Assembly (NCBI GenBank): GCA_003282485.1
Contig: QBZD01000003.1
Span: forward strand, 1-64,000
Length of the DNA: 64,000 nt
From: Pelagibacteraceae bacterium AG-333-C14
GTDB taxonomy: Bacteria; Pseudomonadota; Alphaproteobacteria; Pelagibacterales; AG-422-B15
Direction of reading: 5' to 3'
Under the pieces are notes generated by a model that saw nothing but the letters and a program-made list of their open reading frames with translations, was not told the DNA's origin and searched no databases. Shown piece by piece: positions 53,303-63,402 of this stretch. The translations under genes were made by a program, and so were the position numbers. Positions within the stretch are counted from its first letter, which is position 1; each line of letters begins with the position of its first letter.

Positions 53303-53782
53303 ATGGATACAGAGCCAATTACAGTAGCAGGAGCAAAAAAACTTCAAGACGAATTGAATGATCTTATTAACAATAAGCGTCAAAAGGTAATACAAGCCAT
53401 AGCTGAAGCAAGGGAGCATGGTGACTTAAAAGAAAACGCTGAATATCATGCCGCCAAAGAAGAGCAAGGTCACATTGAAGGACGCATTCAAGAAATTCAA
53501 CTTATGCTCTCTAATGCAGAAATAATAGATCTTGATAATATTCCAAAAACTCAGAAGACAGTTGTTTTTGGAGCAACTGTTGAGTTGTCAGATTTAGATG
53601 ATGAATCTAAAACAAAATTTCAAATTGTTGGTGATGATGAAGCAGATATTGAATCAGGCTTATTGTCCTATAAGTCACCTGTTGCGAGAGCACTTATTGG
53701 AAAAGAAAAAGGTGATTTTGTTACTGTGACAACACCAAAAGGTGAAAAGAATTACGATATTAAAAAAATTGAATTTAAATAA
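53303..53782 (+). CDS. greA: Transcription elongation factor GreA
   Basis: EAREHGDLKENAEYHAAKEEQGHIEGRIQEI; C-terminal SPVARALIGKEKGDFVTV. Confidence 0.97.
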   Translation: MDTEPITVAGAKKLQDELNDLINNKRQKVIQAIAEAREHGDLKENAEYHAAKEEQGHIEGRIQEIQLMLSNAEIIDLDNIPKTQKTVVFGATVELSDLDDESKTKFQIVGDDEADIESGLLSYKSPVARALIGKEKGDFVTVTTPKGEKNYDIKKIEFK

Positions 53783-53790
53783 AAGAATTT

Positions 53791-55023
53791 TTACTTTTGA
53801 GCCTGAACAATCGCTTTCAAGCGCTCTATAAGAGAAAACTTATCATCGATAAAGTCATTTTCGGCCCACCAATCTTCAACTTCAGACATTATTCTTCCAA
53901 CCATTGGTCCCTGCTCTATCCCCATGTTTATAATGTCTTTGGGTGAAATTCCAAAATCAGGTTTGGTCCAGTTATCCGCAACTTCATACAACGATCTCCA
54001 GTTAACTTCGTTCTTATTTTGAGTATCTCGAGACCAATTTATTATAATCTGATTTTGAAATTCAGTTTTACCAAGCTTATACAATAAGTAGCGAACTTCT
54101 TTCATTGAAAGGTATGAAACAATTTTTTTATTGAGACTTGATAATTTCAGTAACTCTGTTGAATCTGTCTTGGATAATGGAAAGCTATTAATAAAATGGT
54201 TTGTTTTTTCAAGTGAGCTTCCTATAAGTGTGCTTAGCCTAATTATAGGATTGGGTACTGCGCCAATTCTTGATTCAATTTCAATTAAGTTTTTAAAGTT
54301 TTCATCCAGTAAAGCTCCTTCGAAATGAGTTTTTAATATTCCCGCACTCTCCATCATATGAAGTGAATTATGAGGTGTTTTTAATTTTAAAATTTCTTTA
54401 AATTCATGCCATTTCCGTTCATTGGAGATATTCGATAAATGAGCATGATTGACCGTAAATACTTTTTGTAAATCAGGATCAATATCGCTATTTTCAAAAA
54501 GTGCAAAGAAGCGAAAGTATCGAAGAATCCTAAGGTAATCTTCTTTAATTCTTTCATTTGGATCTCCAATAAAAATAACATTGCCATTCTTCAAATCCTC
54601 TTGGCCATTATAGAAATCGAATATTTTTCCGTTACTGTCGACATATAGAGCATTAAAGGTGAAATCTCTTCTTTGAGCATCTTCCTTCATATCCTTGGTA
54701 AATATAACCGTTGCATGTCTGCCATCAGTTGAAATATCTTTTCTAAAAGATGTGATCTCATATTTTTTCTGATTTATAATTGCAGTAACAGTGCCATATT
54801 TCTTACCTACATCCACAGACTGAATATTATTTTGATCAAGCAGGTTAGTTGTTTCATCGGGAGTCAACGATGTTGCAAAATCAATGTCAGTAACATCTTT
54901 TTGCAAAATTGCATCTCTGATACAACCACCAACAAGAAAAATGCTTTTCTTTTTAAAAGTTTCGAAAATTCTGAATATTTGACTAACTTCTTCAGATGAG
55001 ATTAGGGAAGAATAATTGCTCAT
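53791..55023 (-). CDS. cca: CCA tRNA nucleotidyltransferase/poly(A) polymerase family
   Basis: IFLVGGCIRDAILQKDVTDIDFATSLTPDE; DAQRRDFTFNALYVDSNGKIFDF; EDYLRILRYFRF. Confidence 0.92.
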   Translation of the reverse strand: MSNYSSLISSEEVSQIFRIFETFKKKSIFLVGGCIRDAILQKDVTDIDFATSLTPDETTNLLDQNNIQSVDVGKKYGTVTAIINQKKYEITSFRKDISTDGRHATVIFTKDMKEDAQRRDFTFNALYVDSNGKIFDFYNGQEDLKNGNVIFIGDPNERIKEDYLRILRYFRFFALFENSDIDPDLQKVFTVNHAHLSNISNERKWHEFKEILKLKTPHNSLHMMESAGILKTHFEGALLDENFKNLIEIESRIGAVPNPIIRLSTLIGSSLEKTNHFINSFPLSKTDSTELLKLSSLNKKIVSYLSMKEVRYLLYKLGKTEFQNQIIINWSRDTQNKNEVNWRSLYEVADNWTKPDFGISPKDIINMGIEQGPMVGRIMSEVEDWWAENDFIDDKFSLIERLKAIVQAQK

Positions 55024-55041
55024 AGCAAGAGCATATTTATA

Positions 55042-55680
55042 TTATTTTAAAATTTGATAAAGATTTATTAACATTCCTGCTGTTGCCCCCCAAATTCTAT
55101 AGTTTTCGTAAGGTAAAACACTATAAACATAATCATATTTTTCATTACCATGACTGTAAGTAGCACTTTCCTCCTGATGGTTATTTTTATTCATAAGAAA
55201 TTCTAAAGGTAGATAAAAGACCTCATCTACTTCACTTTTATTAATTTTTAGTGACGAATAATCTTTAATTACAGAAACAATTGGTAATATTCTGAAGCCA
55301 GTTCCTGTTACGTAAACATCAAGGTTTCCCAACACTTCAACTTGTTCTCTGGAAAGCCCAACTTCCTCTGATGCTTCCCTTAGAGAGGTTTCTATAGGCG
55401 TTAAATCGCCTGTCTCAATTTTACCTCCTGGAAAACTTATTTGACCTGCATGATCTTTAAGATTTGTAGGTCTTTTTGTAAGCAATATCTTTACATTGTC
55501 TTCTTCATAAATAATTGGCACTAAAACTGCGGACGGTATCAAATTGTAACTTTCTTTTTTAAGTTTTGCCAACGGATGATGCGCTCTTGTAATCAAATCA
55601 TCAGTTAATTGGTCAAAATATTTGTGTGATATTATTTTAGGCCCTTTAAAAAGCTTTCTCAATTGAGAAATTTCGATCAT
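55042..55680 (-). CDS. NUDIX hydrolase (CoA pyrophosphatase-like)
   Basis: KDHAGQISFPGGKIETGDLTPIETSLREASEEVGL Nudix box. Confidence 0.92.
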   Translation of the reverse strand: MIEISQLRKLFKGPKIISHKYFDQLTDDLITRAHHPLAKLKKESYNLIPSAVLVPIIYEEDNVKILLTKRPTNLKDHAGQISFPGGKIETGDLTPIETSLREASEEVGLSREQVEVLGNLDVYVTGTGFRILPIVSVIKDYSSLKINKSEVDEVFYLPLEFLMNKNNHQEESATYSHGNEKYDYVYSVLPYENYRIWGATAGMLINLYQILK

Positions 55681-56258
55681 AAATCTTCTACTTTATGAAT
55701 TTTAAAAATTTCCCCCTGGCTTTTTATCGCTAAGTACGGCACGCCATCAATTGGCATAGTCTCAGCTAAGTCTACTAATTCATAAAAAACTGATCGAGAA
55801 ATAAGCGCTCTTAAATTATTACGAACTGTTATGTATGGAGAGGGTTCATCATTTTTCTTTATTTCAATTGATAATGGATTCTCTTTTGAAAGAACAATTT
55901 TATCATTAAGATTGGTTCGAAAAGTTACTGTATTTATTCCTTCACTTTGCTCTTTTGTTATAGCTACCGCTACAAAAGGCGCGTCTTCAACTTGAATTCT
56001 TACTTTTTCAACTGGAGTAACCAAATAGTATGAATTGTCAGACTCTAATCTAAGAATACCTGAAAATAATTTGACCATGGCAGGTCTTTTAATTTCTGAT
56101 CCCATGTAATACCATTTTCCAGATTTAGAAATCGTCATATCAATATCTCCACAAAACGGAGGGTTCCATTTTTCAATTGGAGGAAGAGATTTCTTATTTG
56201 ATTTACTGAAACTATAGATTGTTTCTATACCCTTCAAGTTTACTGGATCATCACTCAT
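55677..56258 (-). CDS. DUF1285 family protein
   Basis: PPIEKWNPPFCGDIDMTISKSGKWYYMGSEIKRPAMVKLFSGIL; placed next to NUDIX and CCA genes as in other alphaproteobacteria. Confidence 0.88.
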   Translation of the reverse strand: MSDDPVNLKGIETIYSFSKSNKKSLPPIEKWNPPFCGDIDMTISKSGKWYYMGSEIKRPAMVKLFSGILRLESDNSYYLVTPVEKVRIQVEDAPFVAVAITKEQSEGINTVTFRTNLNDKIVLSKENPLSIEIKKNDEPSPYITVRNNLRALISRSVFYELVDLAETMPIDGVPYLAIKSQGEIFKIHKVEDL

Positions 56259-56267
56259 TATTTTTTT

Positions 56268-56756
56268 CTAAGTAAATTTATACTGCTCAATATCATTTAT
56301 ATTTATTTTTGTACCAATCAATTTTATCAAAACTTTATCCTTATCTACAGGACCATAAAATTCTAAGTTCTTCTCAACTTTATTGAATTCAAATTTTGAA
56401 TAATAATCTAAGTCACCGACGACAATTATAAAGTCATAAATATTGCTCAATTCTATTTTATTAATTGTGTATTTTACTAATTCTTTACCATGACCCTTGC
56501 CTTTTAAGGCAGGACTGACTGCTAGAGGGCCTAGTAAAAGTCCTTTAAATAAGTTGTTTATATACGTTTCACTGTAACTAATGCTTGCCGCAATTTTTGA
56601 GTCATTTAAGTAGACGTATGAAAATTCATCAATGAAAGGTCTTATTTCTCTCAAACGATATACAGATCTTGCTAATCTTCCTGGTCCAAATGCTTCATCC
56701 AGCAAACTAGATATATTTATTTCATCATCAGGTTTAGTTCGTCGAATATTTTCCAT
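56268..56756 (-). CDS. GNAT-family N-acetyltransferase
   Basis: LLLGPLAVSPALKGKGHGKELVKYTINK acetyl-CoA binding motif. Confidence 0.88.
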   Translation of the reverse strand: MENIRRTKPDDEINISSLLDEAFGPGRLARSVYRLREIRPFIDEFSYVYLNDSKIAASISYSETYINNLFKGLLLGPLAVSPALKGKGHGKELVKYTINKIELSNIYDFIIVVGDLDYYSKFEFNKVEKNLEFYGPVDKDKVLIKLIGTKININDIEQYKFT

Positions 56757-56828
56757 TATAAAACTTCTATTATTAGCTTATTTTCGTTATGATTTTACAA
56801 TTAAAAATTACGAATTGGGAGATATATT

Positions 56829-57284
56829 ATGCTGACAGTTGATGTTAATGAAATTGAGTCATACAAAGGCAAAGAAATGGGCCATTCAGAGTGGATGACT
56901 ATAGATCAAGAAAGAATAAATCAGTTTGCTGAAGCAACTAGTGATCATCAATGGATACATGTTGACGAAGAAAAAGCTCAAAAAGAATTGCCAACTAAAA
57001 GTACAATTGCTCATGGATTTTTAAGCCTTTCTCTTTCAGTGCCTTTGAGCGCTCAAGTATGGATTATCTCAGGCGCTAAAATGGTAATAAATTATGGCTT
57101 AAACAAAGTTAGATTCATTAACATGGTGCCCGTAAATTCTAAAGTAAGGATGTCAGCTAAAATAAACGAAGTTAACAAATTAGATAACGGTGGCACGCAA
57201 GTAATCAGCGAAGTATCCCTCGAAATTGAAGGTCAAGATAAGCCTGCTTATGTAGCTGAAACGATTATGGTTGCCTTTCCGTAA
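56829..57284 (+). CDS. MaoC-like (R)-hydratase
   Basis: INQFAEATSDHQWIHVDEEKAQKELPTKSTIAHGFLSLSL. Confidence 0.93.
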   Translation: MLTVDVNEIESYKGKEMGHSEWMTIDQERINQFAEATSDHQWIHVDEEKAQKELPTKSTIAHGFLSLSLSVPLSAQVWIISGAKMVINYGLNKVRFINMVPVNSKVRMSAKINEVNKLDNGGTQVISEVSLEIEGQDKPAYVAETIMVAFP

Positions 57285-57288
57285 CTGA

Positions 57289-58137
57289 ATGAGTGATAAA
57301 TCTTTTCCTGATCCTGATGCAATAATAATTGAAGAGAGCGGTGAGACAATTAAGCTCGTGACCTGGAACTTATGGTGGAAGTTTGAATCTTATAAGGAAA
57401 GAGAAAATTTAATTCTATCAGAGCTTCAAGAAACAGCCGCTGATATAATGTGCTTACAGGAAGTATGGGAAGAGGAAGATGAAAGCCAAGCAAAAATAAT
57501 AGCAGACAAACTAGGCTACCAATATATTTATGGAAAATCTTTTGAGTTTGACGGTGTTGCGTTTGGAAATGCTATAATCTCAAAATATCCAATACAGAAT
57601 CATCAAATAATGATGTTTAAAGCAGACCCTAAGAAAGATGAGAAGAAATTATTTATACATGCTGAGTTACTCTATAAAAACAGTATTACAATTAATGTCA
57701 TATGTACGCACCTTAACTACAAATACGAGCATCAACCAGTAAGAGAAAGCCAAGTTACAGAATTAATGGAGTATATAAGCCATCTGCAAAAATCTAAATT
57801 TCCAGTTTTATTGTGCGGTGACTTTAATGCAGATCCTGAAAGTGATGAAATAAAAATGATCACTGGGCACAAAAAGCCCATCAATGAAACAGTTCTCAGA
57901 GACGTTTGGAACCTCACAAATATAGGTGAACCAGGTTATACATGGTCCAATGAAAATAAATGGGCAATGAAAACTCTAGAGTATGACCGAAGAATTGATT
58001 ATATTTTTTCTTCAAAAGCAGGACCAAAAGGTTTGGGTCAACCTGTAAAAAGCTGCCTTATAGGAAATAAATCAAATGATATTTATCCCAGTGATCACTT
58101 TGGAATTTTAACTCATCTGGTAGGCATAAAAGATTAA
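57289..58137 (+). CDS. Endonuclease/exonuclease/phosphatase family protein
   Basis: LVTWNLWWKF; IMCLQEVWEEED; VLLCGDFNADPESDEI; SDHFGILTHL. Confidence 0.9.
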   Translation: MSDKSFPDPDAIIIEESGETIKLVTWNLWWKFESYKERENLILSELQETAADIMCLQEVWEEEDESQAKIIADKLGYQYIYGKSFEFDGVAFGNAIISKYPIQNHQIMMFKADPKKDEKKLFIHAELLYKNSITINVICTHLNYKYEHQPVRESQVTELMEYISHLQKSKFPVLLCGDFNADPESDEIKMITGHKKPINETVLRDVWNLTNIGEPGYTWSNENKWAMKTLEYDRRIDYIFSSKAGPKGLGQPVKSCLIGNKSNDIYPSDHFGILTHLVGIKD

Positions 58138-58511
58138 TGAGTTTATTTATTTCAATATTTATTGGTGGTGGTATAGGGGCGCTTACTAGATATATTCTTA
58201 TAGAACAAATTAATAAATCGTTTGTAAGTTCTTTTCCTTATGGAACTCTCACAGTGAATGTTATAGGTGCATTTCTTATTGGTTTAGCATGGAGCTACTT
58301 CGCAGCTAAAATTAATATTTCTGATAATCTTAAAATGTTCATCACTATTGGATTCTTGGGGGGCTTTACTACTTTCTCTTCTTTTAATGTGGATATTTTT
58401 GAGCTAATTCAGAATGGTAGTATTTTTATTTCAATTTTATATATAATTGGAACGTTCGCTCTAACAGTTGGAGCTTTTTTCTTAGGAATGAGTTTATTAC
58501 GAGTAGCCTGA
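58137..58511 (+). CDS. crcB: Fluoride exporter CrcB/Fluc
   Basis: GGGIGALTRYILI; FPYGTLTVNVIGAFLIG; GFLGGFTTFSSFNVDIFEL. Confidence 0.96.
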   Translation: MSLFISIFIGGGIGALTRYILIEQINKSFVSSFPYGTLTVNVIGAFLIGLAWSYFAAKINISDNLKMFITIGFLGGFTTFSSFNVDIFELIQNGSIFISILYIIGTFALTVGAFFLGMSLLRVA

Positions 58512-59063
58512 TTATTTATTTCTTTTTGAGATCATATATTCAGCGAGTCCATCATAACCTTTTTCTATCATCATCTTTGCGGATCCGATATTTTGAATGT
58601 CGTCGAGAGGTTTTATCTGATGAGCTACCACTACCGTATTCATAAATTGTGCGGCACCGCATATTGAAATAATTTCTGAAATTACTCGTTCGTCGAAGCC
58701 GTATTGAAGTATTTGATCTACATCCTCATCAACTATTGATTTTATATCCACATTGACTTTATGAGCCAGCTTCATAATTGGTTTGTACTTTTCTTCTATG
58801 CCAGCATTTTCAATATCTAGAAGTGGCTGTTCATCATTTGCGTCTCTTAATAATTTCTTAGATATTTCAGCGTGAATATTTTTACAATATTGGCATCCAT
58901 TGAGGCCAGATATGTAGGCAAAGATCATTTCTTTAATATAATTAGGCAGTAATGTTTGTTGGCGCATTAAAGCCTCAAGGTATAAGACATAATGTGATTG
59001 ATAACTCCAGTTATCTAAAAACACATCATATACAGATTTATATTTGTTTAAAAAGTTGCTCAT
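58512..59063 (-). CDS. Carboxymuconolactone decarboxylase/AhpD-like protein
   Basis: MIFAYISGLNGCQYCKNIHAEISKKL CxxC-xxxH motif. Confidence 0.88.
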   Translation of the reverse strand: MSNFLNKYKSVYDVFLDNWSYQSHYVLYLEALMRQQTLLPNYIKEMIFAYISGLNGCQYCKNIHAEISKKLLRDANDEQPLLDIENAGIEEKYKPIMKLAHKVNVDIKSIVDEDVDQILQYGFDERVISEIISICGAAQFMNTVVVAHQIKPLDDIQNIGSAKMMIEKGYDGLAEYMISKRNK

Positions 59064-59075
59064 ATTTTTTTTCCT

Positions 59076-59150
59076 TGGCTGGGGCGGGAGGATTCGAACC
59101 TCCGAATGCCGCTACCAAAAAGCGGTGCCTTACCGCTTGGCCACGCCCCA
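59076..59150 (-). tRNA. tRNA-Gln(TTG)
   Basis: TGGGGCGTGGCCAAGCGGTAAGGCACCGCTTTTTGGTAGCGGCATTCGGAGGTTCGAATCCTCCCGCCCCAGCCA; loop TTTTGGT; CCA encoded. Confidence 0.95.
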
Positions 59151-59193
59151 ACACTCATACATTATTTAGTTTAACAAATAGATTTTGCAATGA

Positions 59194-60030
59194 TTATATT
59201 ATCCTAGCAAGACAAGTCCACCATTTAGGATGGAGTTTTTTGATTTTAGAGACAGCCTCATTTGAAGTAGCTTCATCATTGTAACATCCAAAAAAAGCTG
59301 ATCCGCTTCCTGTCATTCTAGTAAAATTACAACGTTCATCGCTTTCGAGAAACTGCTTTACCATTCTTATTTCTTGATTAAGAGTTATAGCTGTCTCCTC
59401 GAGATCATTTGAGGTTTCTTGCAATATATCACTAATTTGTTTTTGGCCCTCGTAAAGGAAATTACTCTTACTCAATATTTGATGCTGCTCAAAAATTATT
59501 TTCGTACTACTTAAAATTTGTGGGTAAATTAGGAGAAAAATTTTATCTGAAAATAATTTTATTCTTTTTTTAACAGAACCTGTGCCAGTAATTAAAGCTG
59601 AACCTTCTTCTAAAAAAAATTCAATATCAGAACCGAGTTCTTTTGCAACTAATAAACATTGTGATTTTGATAAAGCACCCTCGCTCATTAAGTACTTTAG
59701 AATTTCGGCAACATTTGAGGATCCGCCTCCCAATCCAGAACCAACTGGTATTTGTTTATCAATAAGAATTGTGTAATTACTATGGTTGATAAAATTATTA
59801 TCTAATAGGAATTGAAACAAAGTATGAATATTGCTTTCTTGACTTACTTGCGAGCAAAAGGGTCCTATAAATTTCACAGAAAAATCAGCTGCTGTATCAA
59901 TTTTAATTTTATCGGAAATACTTATTCTTGTGATAATAGAAGATAAATCGTGATAACCATTTTTAAGTTTTTTAATTACTTCAAGAAATAAATTAATTTT
60001 TGCGTATGATTGTAATGTATGCTTGTGCAA
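59194..60030 (-). CDS. ispE: 4-diphosphocytidyl-2-C-methyl-D-erythritol kinase
   Basis: SYAKINLFLEVIKKLKNGYHDLSSII; PVGSGLGGGSSNVAEIL; RMTGSGSAFFG. Confidence 0.95.
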   Translation of the reverse strand: MHKHTLQSYAKINLFLEVIKKLKNGYHDLSSIITRISISDKIKIDTAADFSVKFIGPFCSQVSQESNIHTLFQFLLDNNFINHSNYTILIDKQIPVGSGLGGGSSNVAEILKYLMSEGALSKSQCLLVAKELGSDIEFFLEEGSALITGTGSVKKRIKLFSDKIFLLIYPQILSSTKIIFEQHQILSKSNFLYEGQKQISDILQETSNDLEETAITLNQEIRMVKQFLESDERCNFTRMTGSGSAFFGCYNDEATSNEAVSKIKKLHPKWWTCLARII

Positions 60031-60035
60031 TGATA

Positions 60036-61697
60036 TCAGATTCCTTTAAGTAGTTTTCTATGAATCTTTTCTTGAAGAGACTCATCAATATCCAGTTCTA
60101 TTGCTTTTTTCCAATAATATCTCGCTTGTATTTCATTTCCAAGCATCCAAAGAACGTCTCCATAATGATCATTAACTGTGGGATCATAAGGCATCATATC
60201 AATTGAAAATTCAAGCAATGAAAGCGCATCTTCATATTGCCCAACCTTATAATAATACCAAGCCAGACTATCAATAATGTAAGGATCGTTGGGCTTTAAA
60301 GAAATTGCCTTTTCAATCATTTCCTTAGCTGTAGATAAATTTTGATCCATATCAATATAAGAATAACCTAAATAATTTAATACATCTGGCTGTTCTTCAT
60401 AAAGTTCTAACGCATTGATAAAGTTTTGTTCAGCTAATTTCCAATTTTTTGTTCTTTCGTGAACTATCCCAATATTAAAAAAAACTTCCCACAAGTTATC
60501 TTTATCTAATGCTTCTCCTAAATCGAGTGCCGCTCGATACGACTTAATTGCGTTGTCCCAATCTTTTTCATATCGATAAAAATTTCCTAGTGATAAAAAT
60601 ACTTCAAAATTTTCTTCACTTTCTGAAAAAGTTCTTAAGTTATTGATAGCTTTTGCGCTTTCATCTTCATTACGATATGTTTCCGATATTTGAATTGCTG
60701 CAAAATGCCCTAGATAATGAGTTTTGGGTATTAAGCTTAAGATATTTCGAGCTTTATCTTGATCTTGCGTTTCGCTCAAGAATGTAGCAAATATATATTT
60801 TATCTCATGCATATGAGGGGATGTCTCTAAGGCCAATTGAAACAACATGTGGGACAATTCTTGATTAACATTTTTGATTAATGATTGTGCGTTGAACAAA
60901 ACAATACCAATTCCCTGTAATGGATTCTGAATAATTCGATTATTATTGGATTTAGTAAACTTCTCTATAAAAGCATCATCATAATCAGACAAATATTCAC
61001 TTACAAAATTATTTTTTTCTTCTAAAAGATTATTTCTATTCAAAAAATTTAAATATAACTGCATTACATAAAGATCGTTTTGCATAGACAGTGATTGCTC
61101 ATAAAAAATTTCTGCTAGTTCAATCTCATCTGCAAAGTCATATATGAGAGCCTTATGAACCAAGGTAAGATATTGATGATCATCAGATGATATCAGGTCG
61201 ATCAGTGCCATGCTCTTATCAAGAGAGGGGCTATCAGCCCAAACCCAGGCCCTTAAAAGCCTAACAAAAGTGCTGTCTGATATTTCTCCTCTCCAGATAC
61301 TGGCAAAGCTCTGATCAGCAAAACCTTTCTTGTAAGAGTTTAAATATGAAATGCCATTTACGAGATGACCCTGAGGTGACTGATTGCTCATACAGCATGA
61401 GTTTACTTTTTTATCACAGCCTGCCTGAGCTAATTTAAATGAATAGTTATTAGCGCTGTACAAGTCACCATCTAAGATACTAAGTAGCAGTAATCGATCT
61501 AAAGCTAATAGATCATTTGGGTTGGATCTGTGTAATTTTTGATAATACCTTTTAGTTATTTTATAATCATTTGAATTACTTGATATATTTGCAACTAAAT
61601 AATCACCGATTTTTGGTAAATTTGTTTTAGCGGCAGTCGCTGAGCTGAAAGATAGAATAAATATAAAGATGAAAGAGAGTAATCTTATAATACTCAT
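60036..61697 (-). CDS. TPR-repeat protein
   Basis: Signal peptide and multiple TPRs (WDNAIKSYRAALDLGEALDKDNLWEVFFNIGIVHERTKNWKLAEQNFINALELY...). Confidence 0.9.
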   Translation of the reverse strand: MSIIRLLSFIFIFILSFSSATAAKTNLPKIGDYLVANISSNSNDYKITKRYYQKLHRSNPNDLLALDRLLLLSILDGDLYSANNYSFKLAQAGCDKKVNSCCMSNQSPQGHLVNGISYLNSYKKGFADQSFASIWRGEISDSTFVRLLRAWVWADSPSLDKSMALIDLISSDDHQYLTLVHKALIYDFADEIELAEIFYEQSLSMQNDLYVMQLYLNFLNRNNLLEEKNNFVSEYLSDYDDAFIEKFTKSNNNRIIQNPLQGIGIVLFNAQSLIKNVNQELSHMLFQLALETSPHMHEIKYIFATFLSETQDQDKARNILSLIPKTHYLGHFAAIQISETYRNEDESAKAINNLRTFSESEENFEVFLSLGNFYRYEKDWDNAIKSYRAALDLGEALDKDNLWEVFFNIGIVHERTKNWKLAEQNFINALELYEEQPDVLNYLGYSYIDMDQNLSTAKEMIEKAISLKPNDPYIIDSLAWYYYKVGQYEDALSLLEFSIDMMPYDPTVNDHYGDVLWMLGNEIQARYYWKKAIELDIDESLQEKIHRKLLKGI

Positions 61698-61709
61698 GCT
61701 CGTCTAATT

Positions 61710-63356
61710 TTACATGTTTGCATACTTTGGCCCACCTCCACCTTCAGGTGTCACCCAATTAATATTTTGCGACGGCTCTTTGATATCGCACGTTTTACAG
61801 TGAATACAATTTTGACTATTGATCACAAATCTAGGTGTTTGATTTTCATTATCTTGATGAACTTCGTAAACTCCTACAGGACAATATCTTTGTGAAGGTT
61901 CGTCGTATTCGTTCAGTGTATAACTTATCGGTAATTCACTATCTTTTAGTTGAAGGTGAACAGGTTGATTTTCTGTATGGTATGTGCCCGTCAAATAAAC
62001 CGAGCTTGACCTATCAAAGGTTAGTACCCCGTCAGGCTTAGGATATTCAATTTTTTTTGCGTCTTTAGCTTTGATAAGTGTTTCATGGTCAGCGTGCTTG
62101 TGGGATAAAGTGAATGGCATTTTTCCCCAAAATAGCCATTGATCAATTCCTGCTAATATAACGCCTAACATTGTTCCAAATCTAGTAAAGAAAGGCTTCA
62201 CGTTGCGTGCTGCATGAAGTTCTTTATAAAGCCAGCTACTATTAAATTTCTCCTCGTAAACTGATAAATCAGACACTCTTTCGGAAATAAATTCATTGAT
62301 AGACTCTGCGGCTAGAATTCCACTTTTCATAGCAGTATGCGATCCTTTAATCTTAGGCATGTTCAAAGTGCCGGCATCACATCCAATAAGTAACGCACCT
62401 GGCATATACATTTTTGGTAAGCTTTGAAGTCCACCTTCAATTAATGCTCTTGCCCCATATGAAATTCTTTTGCCACCAGATAATATTTTTTTAATGGCTG
62501 GATGTGTTTTAAATCTTTGAAATTCTTCAAAAGGTGAGAGATATGGGTTTGAGTAATCTAAGCCAATAACATACCCTAAATAAATTTGTTTATTTTCTGC
62601 ATGGTAAACAAAGCTGCCACCATAAGTATCATTTTCTAAAGGCCATCCAACTGAATGCAAAACCATTCCCTCGTCATGATTTTCTTCTGGAACTTCCCAT
62701 ATTTCTTTTAAACCAATTCCATATTGCTGAGGATCAGAGTTCTCTGATAAATTAAATTTATTAATTAATTGTTTACCTAGATGGCCTCTGCATCCTTCTG
62801 CAAACACAGTAACTTTGGCATGCAGTTCTATACCTGGTTCATATGAGTCTTTTTTTTCATTATTTATATCAAGACCCATATCATTTGTCGCAACTCCTCT
62901 TACTTTCCCTTGCTCATCATAAAGAATTTCTGAAGCTGCAAATCCAGGATATATCTCAACACCCATACCTTCAGCAACTTGCCCAAGCCATCTACATAAA
63001 TTAGCAAGGCTAGTTATATAATTGCCTTTATTATGTTGAACGGGAGGCAATAAAAATGATGGAACAGAGAAATAACTTTTTTCGGATAGAACTAAAAATT
63101 TCTCTTTTGATACTTTAGTTTTTAGAGGGCAGCCTTCCATAGACTGCCAGTCAGGTAATAGTTCATCTAGTGCTTTTGTTTCAAATACATTTCCACTCAA
63201 AATATGGGCTCCAACCTCTGAGGCCTTCTCAACTATGCACACGTTTGCATCAGCATTAATTTGCTTTAATTTGATAGCAGTTGCTAAACCCGAGGGTCCC
63301 GCTCCGACGACAACTACGTCGTACTCCATCGCTTCTCTTTGAGTATCAGTCTCCAT
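61710..63356 (-). CDS. Electron transfer flavoprotein-ubiquinone oxidoreductase
   Basis: DVVVVGAGPSGLATAIKLKQ; GCDAGTLNMPKIKGSHTAMKSG; C-terminal 4Fe-4S NCIHCKTCDIKEPSQNINWVTPEGGGGPKY. Confidence 0.97.
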   Translation of the reverse strand: METDTQREAMEYDVVVVGAGPSGLATAIKLKQINADANVCIVEKASEVGAHILSGNVFETKALDELLPDWQSMEGCPLKTKVSKEKFLVLSEKSYFSVPSFLLPPVQHNKGNYITSLANLCRWLGQVAEGMGVEIYPGFAASEILYDEQGKVRGVATNDMGLDINNEKKDSYEPGIELHAKVTVFAEGCRGHLGKQLINKFNLSENSDPQQYGIGLKEIWEVPEENHDEGMVLHSVGWPLENDTYGGSFVYHAENKQIYLGYVIGLDYSNPYLSPFEEFQRFKTHPAIKKILSGGKRISYGARALIEGGLQSLPKMYMPGALLIGCDAGTLNMPKIKGSHTAMKSGILAAESINEFISERVSDLSVYEEKFNSSWLYKELHAARNVKPFFTRFGTMLGVILAGIDQWLFWGKMPFTLSHKHADHETLIKAKDAKKIEYPKPDGVLTFDRSSSVYLTGTYHTENQPVHLQLKDSELPISYTLNEYDEPSQRYCPVGVYEVHQDNENQTPRFVINSQNCIHCKTCDIKEPSQNINWVTPEGGGGPKYANM

Positions 63357-63402
63357 TATTAACTATATATTTAGTTTATAAGCATTATAATTCAATTTGT
63401 TT

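Noticed and set aside
58952-59284. 110-aa forward ORF containing AGAGGFEPPNAATKKRCLTAWPRP
   Set aside because: This peptide is a well-known spurious translation of an antisense tRNA; the DNA is tRNA-Gln(TTG) plus ends of neighbouring genes.
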